NCBI GenBank assembly: GCA_963738615.1
Contig: CAVTXI010000019.1
Span: 1,922,001 to 1,986,000 of the forward strand
DNA: 64,000 nt
Direction: 5' to 3'
DNA from: CAVTWY01 sp963738615
GTDB lineage: Bacteria; Pseudomonadota; Gammaproteobacteria; Burkholderiales; Burkholderiaceae_C
The notes below the pieces were generated by a model. It did not search any database and was not told the origin of the DNA. It saw only the letters and a list, made by a program, of their open reading frames with translations. Shown here piece after piece: positions 36,979 to 45,417 of the stretch. Both the position numbers and the translations under genes were made by a program. How positions within the stretch are numbered: the first letter of the stretch is position 1; every line of letters starts with the position of its first letter.

Positions 36979-38187
36979 ATGACGACGCTGATGCGCCTCG
37001 AGGAGCCCGCCGGGCAGCCCACGCGGCCCGGCGCGCGGCCCTGGGCTGCGTCGTCCGCGCTGTGGGCGCTCGGCTTTCGGCCGATGTACCTGCTCGCCAG
37101 CGTGTTCGCTGCGCTGGCGATGCCGCTGTGGGCGCTCCAGTTCGCAGGGGTGGTGCCGGGCCTGCGTTCGAGCGCGTGGCATGCGCACGAGATGCTCTTC
37201 GGCTTCGCGCTCGCGATCGTCGTCGGCTTTCTCTTCACCGCGGCGCGCAACTGGAGCGGGCAGCCCACGCCGAGCGGTGCGCCGCTGATGGCGCTGGCCG
37301 GGCTGTGGGTGGCGGGGCGCGTGCTCGTCTACACGCCGTGGGCCGTCGCGACGCTGGTGGTCGACGTGGTCTTTGCGCTGCTCGCGGCGCTGGCGCTCTT
37401 TCGGGCGCTGCACGCCGGTGGCAACACGCGCAACTACTTCTTCGCCGCGGTGCTGGTGGGCATCGCGGCGGCGCAGGGGCTGATGCAGGCGTCGCTGCTG
37501 GGCTGGGTCTCGCGGCCGCACGCGTGGGCCTTGCAGTTCGGGCTCGACGCGGTGCTGTTCGTGATGACGGTGATGGCCGGGCGCGTGATCCCGATGTTCA
37601 GCAACAACGGCGCACCGGGCACCGACGCCGTGCGCGACGTTCGCGTCGAGCGCGTGGTGCTGGGCAGCGTGCTGGCGCTGTGGGCGGCCGACGCGATCGG
37701 CATCGGCGGCGTCGCGCTGGCGGCGTTGGCGCTGATCGCCGCGCTGGCGCACGCGCTGCGCTGGTGGTTGTGGCACCCGTGGCGCACGCGACGCGTTGCG
37801 CTGGTGTGGGTGCTGCACCTGGCCTATGCGTGGATCCCGCTGCACCTGGCGCTGCGCGCGGCCTCGGCGCTTGGCTGGGTCACACCTTCGCTCGCCGCCC
37901 ACGCCTTGACCGCCGGCGCGATCGGCGTCATGACGATCGGGATGATGACGCGCACCGCGCGCGGCCACCTCGGGTTGCCGCTGCGCGCCGAACGCGCCGA
38001 GGTGTGGATGTATGGGCTCGTCGCGCTCGGCGCGGTCGTGCGCGTGGGTGTGCCGCCGGCGGCGCCTTCGTTGATGGTCGAAGCCACCGTGTCGGCAGCC
38101 CTGCTGTGGTCGGCAGGTTTCGCGCTTTATGCCTGGCGCTACGGGCCTTGGCTTTGCCGCGCCCGCATCGACGGCAAGCCGGGTTGA
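36979..38187 (+). CDS. nnrS: NnrS-family heme- and copper-containing membrane protein
   Basis: A 402-residue membrane protein with about 12 hydrophobic segments. Recognised by ALWALGFRPMYLLASVFAAL at the start, AWHAHEMLFGFALAIVVGFLFTA (with the conserved HAHE), and a later GVMTIGMMTRTARGHLG with conserved Arg/His. NnrS is found with denitrification genes, was described in Rhodobacter as a heme- and copper-containing membrane protein, and in Vibrio protects metabolism against NO stress. It starts 12 bp after nirS and is surely in the same transcript, expected to respond to the FNR/NNR site upstream of nirS. Confidence 0.9.
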   Translation: MTTLMRLEEPAGQPTRPGARPWAASSALWALGFRPMYLLASVFAALAMPLWALQFAGVVPGLRSSAWHAHEMLFGFALAIVVGFLFTAARNWSGQPTPSGAPLMALAGLWVAGRVLVYTPWAVATLVVDVVFALLAALALFRALHAGGNTRNYFFAAVLVGIAAAQGLMQASLLGWVSRPHAWALQFGLDAVLFVMTVMAGRVIPMFSNNGAPGTDAVRDVRVERVVLGSVLALWAADAIGIGGVALAALALIAALAHALRWWLWHPWRTRRVALVWVLHLAYAWIPLHLALRAASALGWVTPSLAAHALTAGAIGVMTIGMMTRTARGHLGLPLRAERAEVWMYGLVALGAVVRVGVPPAAPSLMVEATVSAALLWSAGFALYAWRYGPWLCRARIDGKPG

Positions 38188-38230
38188 TCCGGCGCCGCTT
38201 CATTCACGTTCACTCGAGGAGACACGAAAG

Positions 38231-38551
38231 ATGACACGCATGCGATCGATCGTTCTGGCGGCCGCGGCCGCCGTCGTCAGTCCGGCCGCGTTCAGCGACG
38301 CGGTCGACGACGCGATGACCAAGGCCGGCTGCACGGCCTGCCACACGCCCGACAAGAAGGTGGTCGGCCCGTCGTACAAGGACATCGCGGCCAAGCGCAA
38401 GGGCGAAGCGACTGCTGTCGCGACGCTGATGGACAAGGTGCGCAAGGGCGGCAGCGGCGTCTACGGCCCGGTGCCGATGCCGCCGACCGGGCCCGACAAG
38501 ATCAGCGACGCGCAGCTGAAGGAGGCGATCGAGAAGATGCTCAAAAGTTGA
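38231..38551 (+). CDS. Small class I c-type cytochrome (cytochrome c-551/c8 type), likely NirS electron donor
   Basis: A 106-residue exported cytochrome: signal peptide (ends AFS-DA), then AGCTACHTPDKKVVGPSYKDIAAK, the CxxCH heme motif with the Pro-Ser-Tyr loop. The axial Met lies near PVPMPPTG. This resembles the c-551 proteins (NirM type) that give electrons to cd1 nitrite reductase. The spacing of 43 bp after nnrS and a GAGGAGACACGAAAG ribosome region support co-transcription. It might also donate electrons to the oxidase-like cluster at 56-64 kb. Confidence 0.88.
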   Translation: MTRMRSIVLAAAAAVVSPAAFSDAVDDAMTKAGCTACHTPDKKVVGPSYKDIAAKRKGEATAVATLMDKVRKGGSGVYGPVPMPPTGPDKISDAQLKEAIEKMLKS

Positions 38552-38678
38552 GCGTCTTCGCGTCGCGCCCGAAACCGCCACGGCGGACGGACGCTGGCGC
38601 GCTCGCAATCGACGAGCCCGAGCCCGCGCTGCGCCTGACGCGGCGTGGCCCCGAGCCGACCACGCGCGACTGCCCGCA

Positions 38679-39203
38679 GTGACGCTCGACCGTGCGTATC
38701 GCTCGCGCATCGCCCACGTCGTCGTTGCCGAAGCTCGGCGCAGCTTCGTCGTCGCGTTCGAGTCGCTGCCCGAGCTGTGGGAGGTGTCGTTCGACCCCGA
38801 CGTGCCGCCGATCTACGACGGTTTGGTGCACGACTGGCGCAGCCGTGAGGCGATCGGCATTCCCGGCTTTCTGAACCCGCGGCGCACGCCGTGGCGCGAG
38901 AGCGCGGTCGCGCCGATCGTGAAGGTGTCGTCGCCCAACGGGGCTTGGGTGTTGGCGCTGCTCGCGGCTGCGGGTGGTGCGCGATGCAGCGAAGTTGCGC
39001 TGGTCAACCTCGACGTGCGCCGCGTCGTGGGTCAGTGGCGGCTCGAGGGGGCGGTGGATATGGGCGCCGCACGTGCCGCCGGCCCCGCGGCCTTCGTGCT
39101 GTCGGTGCGCGACGACGCCGGGCGCGAGCGCGACGTGCGCATCGAGCCGCCGCGCGGCACGACGACCAAGGTAATCGAGCCGGGGTGCCGGCACCGAACG
39201 TAG
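38679..39203 (+). CDS. Unrecognised protein downstream of the nir genes, possibly the remains of a larger gene
   Basis: A 174-residue frame with a GTG start at 38679. Composition and repeated strand patterns (AHVVVAEARRSFVVAFESL, VSFDPDVPPIYDGLV, GAWVLALLAA) suggest a beta-rich propeller-like domain, perhaps related to heme d1-domain proteins that occur beside nirS; that is a guess from pattern and place. Another protein-like frame (38548 to about 38680, with AIDEPEPALRLTRRGPEPTT) ends exactly where this starts, so a single frameshifted gene is possible. The IS91 element begins about 120 bp downstream and may have removed its end or further nir genes. Confidence 0.4.
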   Translation: MTLDRAYRSRIAHVVVAEARRSFVVAFESLPELWEVSFDPDVPPIYDGLVHDWRSREAIGIPGFLNPRRTPWRESAVAPIVKVSSPNGAWVLALLAAAGGARCSEVALVNLDVRRVVGQWRLEGAVDMGAARAAGPAAFVLSVRDDAGRERDVRIEPPRGTTTKVIEPGCRHRT

Positions 39204-39326
39204 GGCTGCGCAGCGCGCAGGTTCGCCCGCATCCGAATATCTCGTGTGACGTTGGCGCCTCACTTGCCGAGCATCGAGCGTCCGCTGTGCAGCGAGAGCG
39301 GGCATTCGCTGGCGGCGGCGCACTCA
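39204..39326. other. Junction between nir region and IS91 copy A
   Basis: No gene. The common sequence shared with IS copy B begins at CGCCAGCAGTTAAGGG (39327), so this stretch is host or older flank DNA. Confidence 0.5.
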
Positions 39327-39689
39327 CGCCAGCAGTTAAGGGTTGTGGGATACCTGCCCGTGCAGGGCACACAGCGTCGAACTGCGATGGCCTGAGGGCA
39401 GGTGTCGCACAAGCCTCGAGGGAGGAAACCGCGGCGAACGGCGCTGCGGTTGTTCGGGGCGCGATCTATGGAGATTGCGGCGAGGGTGAGTCGGTGCCAG
39501 TAGGTGCCGGCACGACCTGCGTGCGCGCGGGTTCGACGGCGGCGGCGTGTGCGGCGCCAGCGGGACACATCGACGCGGCGGTCACGGCGCGGCTGCAACG
39601 CTGCTTGCCGAGCGAGGTGCGAGTTGGCGCGGCCGATGGCCGTGGTCGGCGCATCGGTGGCGTGCTCGGGCGATGTCGTCGAGCGCTCG

Positions 39690-40875
39690 TCATGACGCTG
39701 GTGGTGCCCGGATGGACTGAGCGCGCGTGAAGGTCTGCAGCACGATCATCGCGTGGCCGCAGTGCCGGCAGACGAAGACGGGCGCTTGCGCAGCGACGCC
39801 GTTGTCGGCGCTCTCGCCGTCGATCGCCTCGGGCACCGCGTTCAACAGCTCGCGTGCCAGCGCCAGGCTCGCCTTGCGGCTGCCGTTGGCCAAGACGCCG
39901 TAGTGGCGGATGCGATGGAATCCGCCGGGCAACACGTGCAGCAGGAAGCGGCGCATGAACTCGTCGGCGTCGAGCGTCATGGCTTTGTTGCGGCTGCGGC
40001 CCTTGTCGCGGTAGTCCTTCCAGCGGAAGGTCACGCCGCGCTCTTCCATCGCGATCAGGCGGCTGTTGGAGATCGCCACGCGATGCGTGTAGCGCGACAA
40101 GTACGCCAGCACCGCCTGCGGTCCGGCGAACGGCCGCTTGGCATAGACCACCCACTCGGTCTTGCGCAACGGTGCCAGCCAGGCCTTGAACGCCTTGGCA
40201 TCGGCCAGCCCGGTGTGCTCGCCGAAGAACTGCAGCTTGCCAGCCTCGTGCAAGCGCAGGAGTTCCTCGAGGAAGCGCCGCCGGAACAGCCGCGACAACA
40301 CGCGCACCGGCAGGAAGAACCCCGGCCGGCAAGCGATCCAGCGTCTTGCCGTCGGGCGCCAGCCCGCCGCCGGGCACGATGCCGTGCACGTGCGGGTGGT
40401 GCGTCAACGCCGAGCCCCAGGTGTGGAGCACCAGCGTCGCGCCGATGCGCGCACCCAGGTGCTTGGGGTCGGCGGCGATCGTCAGCAAGGTCTCGGCCGC
40501 CATGTCGAACAGCAGGCCGTAGAGCGCGGCCTTGTTCTGGTAGGCGATGTCGGCGATAGGCGCCGGCAGGGTGAAGACCACGTGGAAGTACTCGACCGGC
40601 AGCAGGTCGGCTTGTCGCAGTTCGAGCCAGCGCTTGGCCGCGCTGCTCTGGCACTTCGGGCAATGCCGGTTGCGGCACGAGTTGTACGAGACCTGCTCGG
40701 TGCCGCAGCCCTCGCAACGCAAGACGTGTCCACCCAGTGCCGCGCTGCGGCACTGTTCGATCGCCGACATCACCTTGAGCTGAGCCAGGCTCAGGTGGCC
40801 GCGCTGGGCATCACGCCAGGCGCGCCCATGCTCGCGGAAGATGTCGGCGACCTCGAGGGCAGGCCGCCCCTTCAC
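39690..40875 (-). pseudogene. IS91-family (Y2 HUH) transposase, copy A, frameshifted
   Basis: Identical in design to the intact copy B but with one extra base at about 40342, where B reads DGKTWIACRPGFFLPV and A reads DGKTLDRLPAGVLPAG. The first half keeps the zinc finger region (CEGCGTEQVSYNSCRNRHC) and the metal-binding HUH-type motif LTHHPHVHGIVPGGG. The second half, in the shifted frame (from 40307), keeps the tyrosine motif YLSRYTHRVAISN with Tyr-x3-Tyr. The copy is probably inactive but could be moved in trans by copy B. Confidence 0.88.
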
Positions 40876-40890
40876 CGCAGACTCGCCGGC

Positions 40891-41067
40891 CTACTCGGGC
40901 TTGGACTTGTCCAACGTCTGGTCCAGCGGACTGATCACGCTGCGCAGCAGGTCGGTGGCCACCGCGGCATACAGGCTCGTTGTCTCCAGCCGCTTGTGGC
41001 CCAGCAGTACCTGGATGACGCGGATGTCGACCTTCTGCTCCAGCAGATGCGTGGCAAAGCTGTGGCG
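40891..41067 (-). pseudogene. C-terminal fragment of the IS91-associated tyrosine recombinase (copy A)
   Basis: In reading order this is the last about 59 residues of the integrase interrupted by the RIT element: HSFATHLLEQKVDIRVIQVLLGHKRLETTSLY holds the H-x-x-(R), LLGHK and catalytic Tyr of the tyrosine recombinase fold (core VIQVLLGHKRLETTSLY). The matching front part is at 44502-45218. It ends 15 bp before the transposase start. Confidence 0.82.
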
Positions 41068-41068
41068 C
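41062..41068. repeat. 7-bp direct repeat flanking the RIT element (left copy)
   Basis: GTGGCGC here and at 44502-44508 flank the RIT element as direct repeats. In the uninterrupted integrase this stretch encodes the Arg-His of the HxLRH(S)F motif, so it marks the exact insertion point, either a target duplication or the strand-exchange overlap of a tyrosine recombinase. Confidence 0.65.
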
Positions 41069-41092
41069 CTATGTCGTCGAAGAAATAGGCGT

Positions 41093-41118
41093 CACTATCG
41101 ACCCTTCCTGACTATGTC
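41093..41118. repeat. Left 26-bp inverted terminal repeat of the RIT element
   Basis: Begins CACTATCGACCC and ends CTGACTATGTC. It is the exact reverse complement of 44479-44504. Confidence 0.85.
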
Positions 41119-41201
41119 TGGCAATGCGAGCGAGCCCCACGGCTGCCATGGGAACCTGGCAAGCCGCTGGGGGCTCGTCACGCGACATAGTTCTCCGGGT
41201 T

Positions 41202-42200
41202 CTACAGGCGGTTGAGGAAGTCCATCAGTCGGTCACCGGGTTTGAATCGACCTGGGTGGCCGGGCAGCGGCGTCGTCCTTGCCAGCGCCTGTTCCTTCAT
41301 GGCGAGGGATGCGTCGAGATAGATCTGTGTGGTCTCGACGCTCTCGTGGCCGAGCCACAAGGCGATCACGCTGCGCTCCACGCCCGACTGGAGAAGGTCC
41401 ATGGCCATGGTGTGCCGCAAACGGTGAACGGTGACACGCTTTTGCCGCAGCGACGGGCAGCCTGTCGAGGCTGTCGTTCGATGCTTGTTCAGCAGGTATT
41501 GAACGCCATGAACGCTCAGACGTTCGCCCCTGGCGCTGGGAAACAGAACCTGCCCGCCCCCGCGCTGGCGCTCGCGCAGCCAGGCCGTCAAGACGGCGAG
41601 CGTGGGCTTGGCAATCGGCGTGCAGCGTTCCTTGCGGCCCTTGCCCGTCACCCGCAAGTGCGCGCCGGCGCCGATGACGAGATCCTCGCGTCTGAGCCCG
41701 GTCATCTCCGACAGACGCAGACCGGTTTGCACAGCCACGAGCAGAAAGGCGTGATCACGCCGACCGGACCAGGTGCTCTGATCCGGCGCGGCGAGCAAGG
41801 CGTCGACCTCGGCACGTTCAAGAAAGGGGACCAACGTCCGCGTGTAGCGTTTGCTGGGAATGGCCAGCACCCGCTGAATCTGCGCGGAGTGCGTGGGTGC
41901 CTCGAACGCTGCATAGCGGAAGAACGAATGGATCGCAGTGAGTCGCAGATTGCGGCTGCGAACACTGATGCCCTGACGCTTCTCCAAGTTATCGAGGAAC
42001 TTCACGATCAAAGGGGCGTCGACCTCCTCGAGACTCAGCCGTGACGGGGGTTTGCACAGCCGCTTCTGGGCGAACTTCAGGAACTGGCGGAAGCTGTCGC
42101 GATAGGAGCCGATGGTGTGCGGACTGGCCTGGCGTTGCTGCATCAAGCGCTCGGTGAAGAACCGCTCCAGCAGTGGCGCAAAGCTGGCGGGATTAATCAT
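41202..42200 (-). CDS. ritC: Tyrosine recombinase, third gene of the RIT element
   Basis: A 332-residue recombinase from the ATG at 42198-42200, with GGGAGGG ribosome site, overlapping the ritB stop by 4 bp. N-terminal SAM-like core-binding domain (about residues 1-110), then the catalytic domain with TGLRLSEMTGLR (first Arg), KGRKERCTPI (Lys region), HRLRHTMAMDLL (H-x-x-R) and LGHESVETTQIYL (His and catalytic Tyr). All catalytic residues are present. Likely works together with RitA and RitB at the element ends. Confidence 0.9.
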   Translation of the reverse strand: MINPASFAPLLERFFTERLMQQRQASPHTIGSYRDSFRQFLKFAQKRLCKPPSRLSLEEVDAPLIVKFLDNLEKRQGISVRSRNLRLTAIHSFFRYAAFEAPTHSAQIQRVLAIPSKRYTRTLVPFLERAEVDALLAAPDQSTWSGRRDHAFLLVAVQTGLRLSEMTGLRREDLVIGAGAHLRVTGKGRKERCTPIAKPTLAVLTAWLRERQRGGGQVLFPSARGERLSVHGVQYLLNKHRTTASTGCPSLRQKRVTVHRLRHTMAMDLLQSGVERSVIALWLGHESVETTQIYLDASLAMKEQALARTTPLPGHPGRFKPGDRLMDFLNRL

Positions 42201-43141
42201 GGCCGACCCTCCCAGCACCGTTCGAGCCGACGCATGGCCTCACGCATGAGCTCCGGGGATGCGCTCAGATACCACTGCGTATCCTCGACGTGCACATGTC
42301 CAAGGTAGGCGGACAGCACAGGCAGCAGCCGCGCGGGGTCCTGGTTGGACTGATACCAGCGCACGAGCGTGTTCGTCGCGAAGCGATGCCTCATGTCGTG
42401 CAGACGAGGTCCGTGGCTGTCGGCCGCTGCGCGCAGGCCGATCTGCCGCGACAGGGCATAGAAGGTTCGGTGAACGTCTGCGGAATCCAGGCGATTGCCC
42501 CAGCTCGAGACGAACAGATAGGACGACACGGGACGGTCAGCCCAATGGCGGCCTCGTCTGACGAGGTAGCGCTCAAGCACCTTGCAGGTGGACGCATGCA
42601 ATGGGACGAGACGGTCCTTGCCGAACTTCGCGCCGCGGACCGTCAGGACTGCGGATTGCAGATCGACATCTCGAAGCTCGAGATGGAGCGCTTCGCCCAG
42701 CCGCAGGCCCGAAACGCTCAGCAGTCCGTACAAGCAGTGAAAGACCCACGGCCGCAGCGCGCCGCGTTCGTATCGATACGTCATGTCAAGAGCCGCCCGC
42801 AGCAAGCGGGCGATCTCGTCGTCCGAGTAAAGATAAGGTCGTGCCCGCTGCGGCTGGAACGGCAGCAAACCCTGCGGCGGGATCTGCGTGCGCGCATCCG
42901 TTGCACTGCGATAGCGGGCGAACCCGCGAACGAAGCTCAATCGTCTCGCCCAATGTGACGGCTGAACATTCCTGGGCTGTTGTGCCCAGGCAAGAGCCAG
43001 CTTCGATGTGATACAGGTCGAGCGGTGCTGGCGCATGAAGGCAACGAAATCGGTCAACGACTTGCCCGCTTCTCTGAGCTTGAAGCCGAGATCGCGCCGC
43101 ATGCGCAGATATTCTCGAAGTGCCTGCGCAAGGGTGTTCAT
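42197..43141 (-). CDS. ritB: Tyrosine recombinase, second gene of the RIT element
   Basis: A 314-residue recombinase from the ATG at 43139-43141 (overlapping the ritA stop by ATGA). Catalytic motifs: SGLRLGEALHLEL (Arg), AKFGKDRLVPLH (Lys), HDMRHRFATNTL (H-x-x-R) and LGHVHVEDTQWYL (His and Tyr). N-terminal part MNTLAQALREYLRMRRDLGF begins the core-binding domain. The spacing and overlaps show it is translated together with its neighbours. Confidence 0.9.
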   Translation of the reverse strand: MNTLAQALREYLRMRRDLGFKLREAGKSLTDFVAFMRQHRSTCITSKLALAWAQQPRNVQPSHWARRLSFVRGFARYRSATDARTQIPPQGLLPFQPQRARPYLYSDDEIARLLRAALDMTYRYERGALRPWVFHCLYGLLSVSGLRLGEALHLELRDVDLQSAVLTVRGAKFGKDRLVPLHASTCKVLERYLVRRGRHWADRPVSSYLFVSSWGNRLDSADVHRTFYALSRQIGLRAAADSHGPRLHDMRHRFATNTLVRWYQSNQDPARLLPVLSAYLGHVHVEDTQWYLSASPELMREAMRRLERCWEGRP

Positions 43142-44376
43142 CGGGTACCCCTCGGCCACGGCAGCGCCAGCCTGCGCAACGCCTCGATGTCGACCTTCGT
43201 GTAGATCATCGTGGTCTGCGCATGGTGGTGCCCCAGCACGTCGCCGATCTCGCCGAGCGAAGCGCCTTGACGCAACATCTCGGTGGCCAGCCCATGGCGA
43301 AACTGATGTGCGCCCATGGAGGGGGTGTCGAGGCCGCTGCGCTGCAGCGAGTGCCGCACGATCGAACTGACGCCGCCGGCCCCCAGAAAACCACGGACCG
43401 GCGCCTTGGCTCGCAGAAAGACGAATCGGCTGACGCTGCGCGGCCTGCCATCCTGCAAATAGGCCGCGATCGCCTCGCCGACTTCGGCGGGCAGCGGTAG
43501 CTCGTTGCGACGCCCGCTCTTGCCGTGCACGGTCAACTGCCCAGCCTCCCAGTCAACATCGTCGAGCTTGAGCGACGCAACTTCGCCTGACCGCAGTCCC
43601 AGCCGGGCAAGCAGCAGAACGACGGCGTAGTCGCGTCGTCCAGTCCGGCTGCGCCGATCGATGCTGGCCAGCAGCCGACGAACCTGATCCGGAGCAATCG
43701 CGCGTGGGATCGTCGTCATCGACCAGTTGGGCACGACGGGCACGGCGGCAGCCAAGTCCACATCGAGCTGCCCGCAGTAGCGGGCATAGCGCAGGAAGGA
43801 GCGCAGCGCCGTCGTCATGAGCTTCGCCCGCTTCCTGTGCAGTCGCGCTGCCTGCTGGCGCACGAAGCGCAAGACATCGCAGGCGTTCAAGCAAGAGAGC
43901 TCCACTGGCTTGGTGCCGAAACGATGCCTCAGGAAGTCACGAACGAACGGTACGTAGTTGACGATCGTGGTGCTGGCCAAGGCGCGCCCCTCGCGCAGGT
44001 ACACCTCGTAGGCGCACGCCCAGCGATCAATCGGTGTTGGCTCGCGAGCGGCGATTCGTTCGGCGGGAATCACGCCCTCGCCCCGGAGGAAGTCGATCAA
44101 GTGCGTAAGCGCTGCTCCGTCACCGCGGCAAGGCCGCTGACGTCGAGCGCGATACCGCAAGTACCGCGTCGCATGACCAGAGGTGATGCCGTCTGGTGTC
44201 ACCGCCCGTCGCCCGAGCCAATGGCTGAAGCACGCACCGATCCGGACCTGACGATGAATCGAGTCCGTGGCATACCCGATGGCACCCAACGAGTCTGCGA
44301 ACGAACCGATGTGCCCGGCAAGCGGCCCTTCAGGCGCTTGCGACAGGGCCACTCGACTGTTGATGGCGAAGGTCAT
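43138..44376 (-). CDS. ritA: Tyrosine recombinase, first gene of the RIT element
   Basis: A 412-residue recombinase from the ATG at 44374-44376, preceded by AAGGAG; the longer open frame to 45297 is an accidental run into the interrupted integrase region. N-terminal core-binding part of about 200 residues is longer than in RitB and RitC. Catalytic motifs: LGLRSGEVASLKL (Arg), HGKSGRRNELPL (Lys), HQFRHGLATEML (H-x-x-R) and LGHHHAQTTMIYTKV (His and Tyr). First gene transcribed in the element; the about 100 bp between its start and the right inverted repeat should hold the promoter. Confidence 0.9.
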   Translation of the reverse strand: MTFAINSRVALSQAPEGPLAGHIGSFADSLGAIGYATDSIHRQVRIGACFSHWLGRRAVTPDGITSGHATRYLRYRARRQRPCRGDGAALTHLIDFLRGEGVIPAERIAAREPTPIDRWACAYEVYLREGRALASTTIVNYVPFVRDFLRHRFGTKPVELSCLNACDVLRFVRQQAARLHRKRAKLMTTALRSFLRYARYCGQLDVDLAAAVPVVPNWSMTTIPRAIAPDQVRRLLASIDRRSRTGRRDYAVVLLLARLGLRSGEVASLKLDDVDWEAGQLTVHGKSGRRNELPLPAEVGEAIAAYLQDGRPRSVSRFVFLRAKAPVRGFLGAGGVSSIVRHSLQRSGLDTPSMGAHQFRHGLATEMLRQGASLGEIGDVLGHHHAQTTMIYTKVDIEALRRLALPWPRGTR

Positions 44377-44478
44377 GCTGGACTCCTTGCCCGCACGGGG
44401 CAGTTGCAAGGGGTCCGAGACTATGTCGCTCTCTTCCTGCGGACGTCCGCAAAGCACGCGGTCCTCAGCCATGCACAC

Positions 44479-44504
44479 GACATAGTCAGGAAGGGTCGAT
44501 AGTG
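44479..44504. repeat. Right 26-bp inverted terminal repeat of the RIT element
   Basis: Starts GACATAGTCAGG and ends GGGTCGATAGTG; exact reverse complement of 41093-41118. Confidence 0.85.
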
Positions 44505-45218
44505 GCGCAGGACGTGGGGCGTCACCCGCTTGTCGAGCCCAGCCGTGGCCGCGGCCAGGTGGACAGCCCGATTGAGTTGCCGCGCCGTCACGTGATCGGT
44601 CGGATCCATGCCGGGGAACAGCCAGCCGCCGGGGAGGATCTTGCCCTGGGCGTGGCCGAGCCTCCACCAGGCGCGCAGCCGTTCCAGCAGCACCGGGCTG
44701 AGCATGGCGTAGCGATCCTTGCGGCCCTTGCCCTGCTCCACGCGCAAGGTCATGCGCTGGCCATCGATGTCGCTGACCTTCAACGCGACGACTTCGCTGA
44801 CCCGCAAGCCGGCGCCGTAGGCCACCGACATGGCTGCCTGGTGCTTCAGGTTCGGCGCTGCCGCGATCAAGCGGCCTACCTCCTCGGGACTGAGGATCAC
44901 GGGCAGCTTGCGCGGCACGTGCACGTGCCGCATCTTGGCCATCAACTCGGGGTGGCTCAACGTGACGTCGAAGAAGAACTTCAGCCCCGTGATGGTGGCG
45001 TTGATCGTCACCGGGCCGGTGCCGGCGTCCACGAGGTGCAGCTGGAAGCGCCGAAGCTCTTCGGTGGTGGCGGTGTCGGGCGATCGGCCGAGGAATGCGG
45101 CCAGCTTGCGAACGGCACGGATGTAGCCTTCCTGCGTGTGCTCGGCAAACTTGCGCATGCGCATGTCGTCGAGCATGCGGTGGCGCAGCGGCGTGCCGGG
45201 ACGGGTGGTGGTCTCCAT
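44502..45218 (-). pseudogene. N-terminal part of the IS91-associated tyrosine recombinase, interrupted by the RIT element
   Basis: About 238 codons from the ATG at 45216-45218: the core-binding domain (LRHRMLDDMRMRKFAEHTQ, then a GRSPDTATTEELRRFQLHL segment) and the front of the catalytic domain with GAGLRVSEVVALKV (Arg) and VEQGKGRKDRYAML (Lys), up to TPHVLRH where the RIT element starts. The tail after that (YRPFLTMS...) is RIT DNA. The missing end is at 40891-41067. Integrases of this kind regularly precede IS91-family transposase genes. Confidence 0.85.
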
Positions 45219-45236
45219 GGTTGGGCTCCAGTCGAT

Positions 45237-45259
45237 GAGCGAGGCGGATTGCCTCGCTC
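45237..45259. repeat. Hairpin before the IS91-associated integrase
   Basis: GAGCGAGGC (45237-45245) and GCCTCGCTC (45251-45259) form a perfect 9-bp stem with a 5-nt loop, 19 bp upstream of the integrase start. It may be the outer end (terIS-like) of the element or an operator. Confidence 0.45.
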
Positions 45260-45417
45260 GTCAACTTCGCAGAACCCGCAGCGCAACGAACCAGCATGGC
45301 CTTGCCGCAGCGCGGAGCGCTTACCGCGCGAGCGGTTTAGTCCTCCGTGGGCGAGCCGTCCTTAAGGGATCAAAAACGTTCAAGATTGCGGCAGTCCTCA
45401 AACAACCAGGGAAACGC

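Larger units (their letters stand above)
41069..44501 (-). mobile_element. RIT (recombinase in trio) element
   Basis: A 3.4-kb unit with three consecutive tyrosine recombinase genes in the order ritA-ritB-ritC, each pair overlapping by ATGA, bounded by 26-bp perfect inverted repeats at 41093-41118 and 44479-44504. The left end has an additional 24 bp with CCTAT...ATAGG symmetry outside the repeat. It interrupts a host integrase gene inside its HxLRH motif. The three-recombinase organisation is the definition of RIT elements, which are known from many Proteobacteria and whose transposition mechanism is little studied. Confidence 0.85.
39327..45260 (-). mobile_element. IS91-family element copy A, split by a RIT insertion
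   Basis: Reading on the minus strand: integrase front part (45218 to 44502), a RIT element (44501 to 41069), integrase end (41067 to 40891), frameshifted transposase (40875 to 39690) and a 360-bp non-coding tail ending at 39327. The 1.77-kb part from about 41100 down to 39327 is nearly identical to copy B at 52449-54220 but inverted. The tail carries a CCTGCccgtGCAGG hairpin (about 39352-39365). The outer end beyond the integrase is uncertain; a 9-bp hairpin at 45237-45259 may mark it. Confidence 0.7.

Noticed and set aside
34756..37968. A 1070-codon open frame on the minus strand opposite nirS and nnrS, and a 1022-codon frame (35166-38234) on the plus strand
   Set aside because: Both are shadows of high-GC codon use; the products are His/Arg/Asp-rich without family features, while nirS and nnrS are certain in the other frame.
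43138..45297. A 719-codon frame combining ritA with upstream sequence
   Set aside because: The front third is the out-of-frame reading of the interrupted integrase; ritA starts at 44376 with its own ribosome site.
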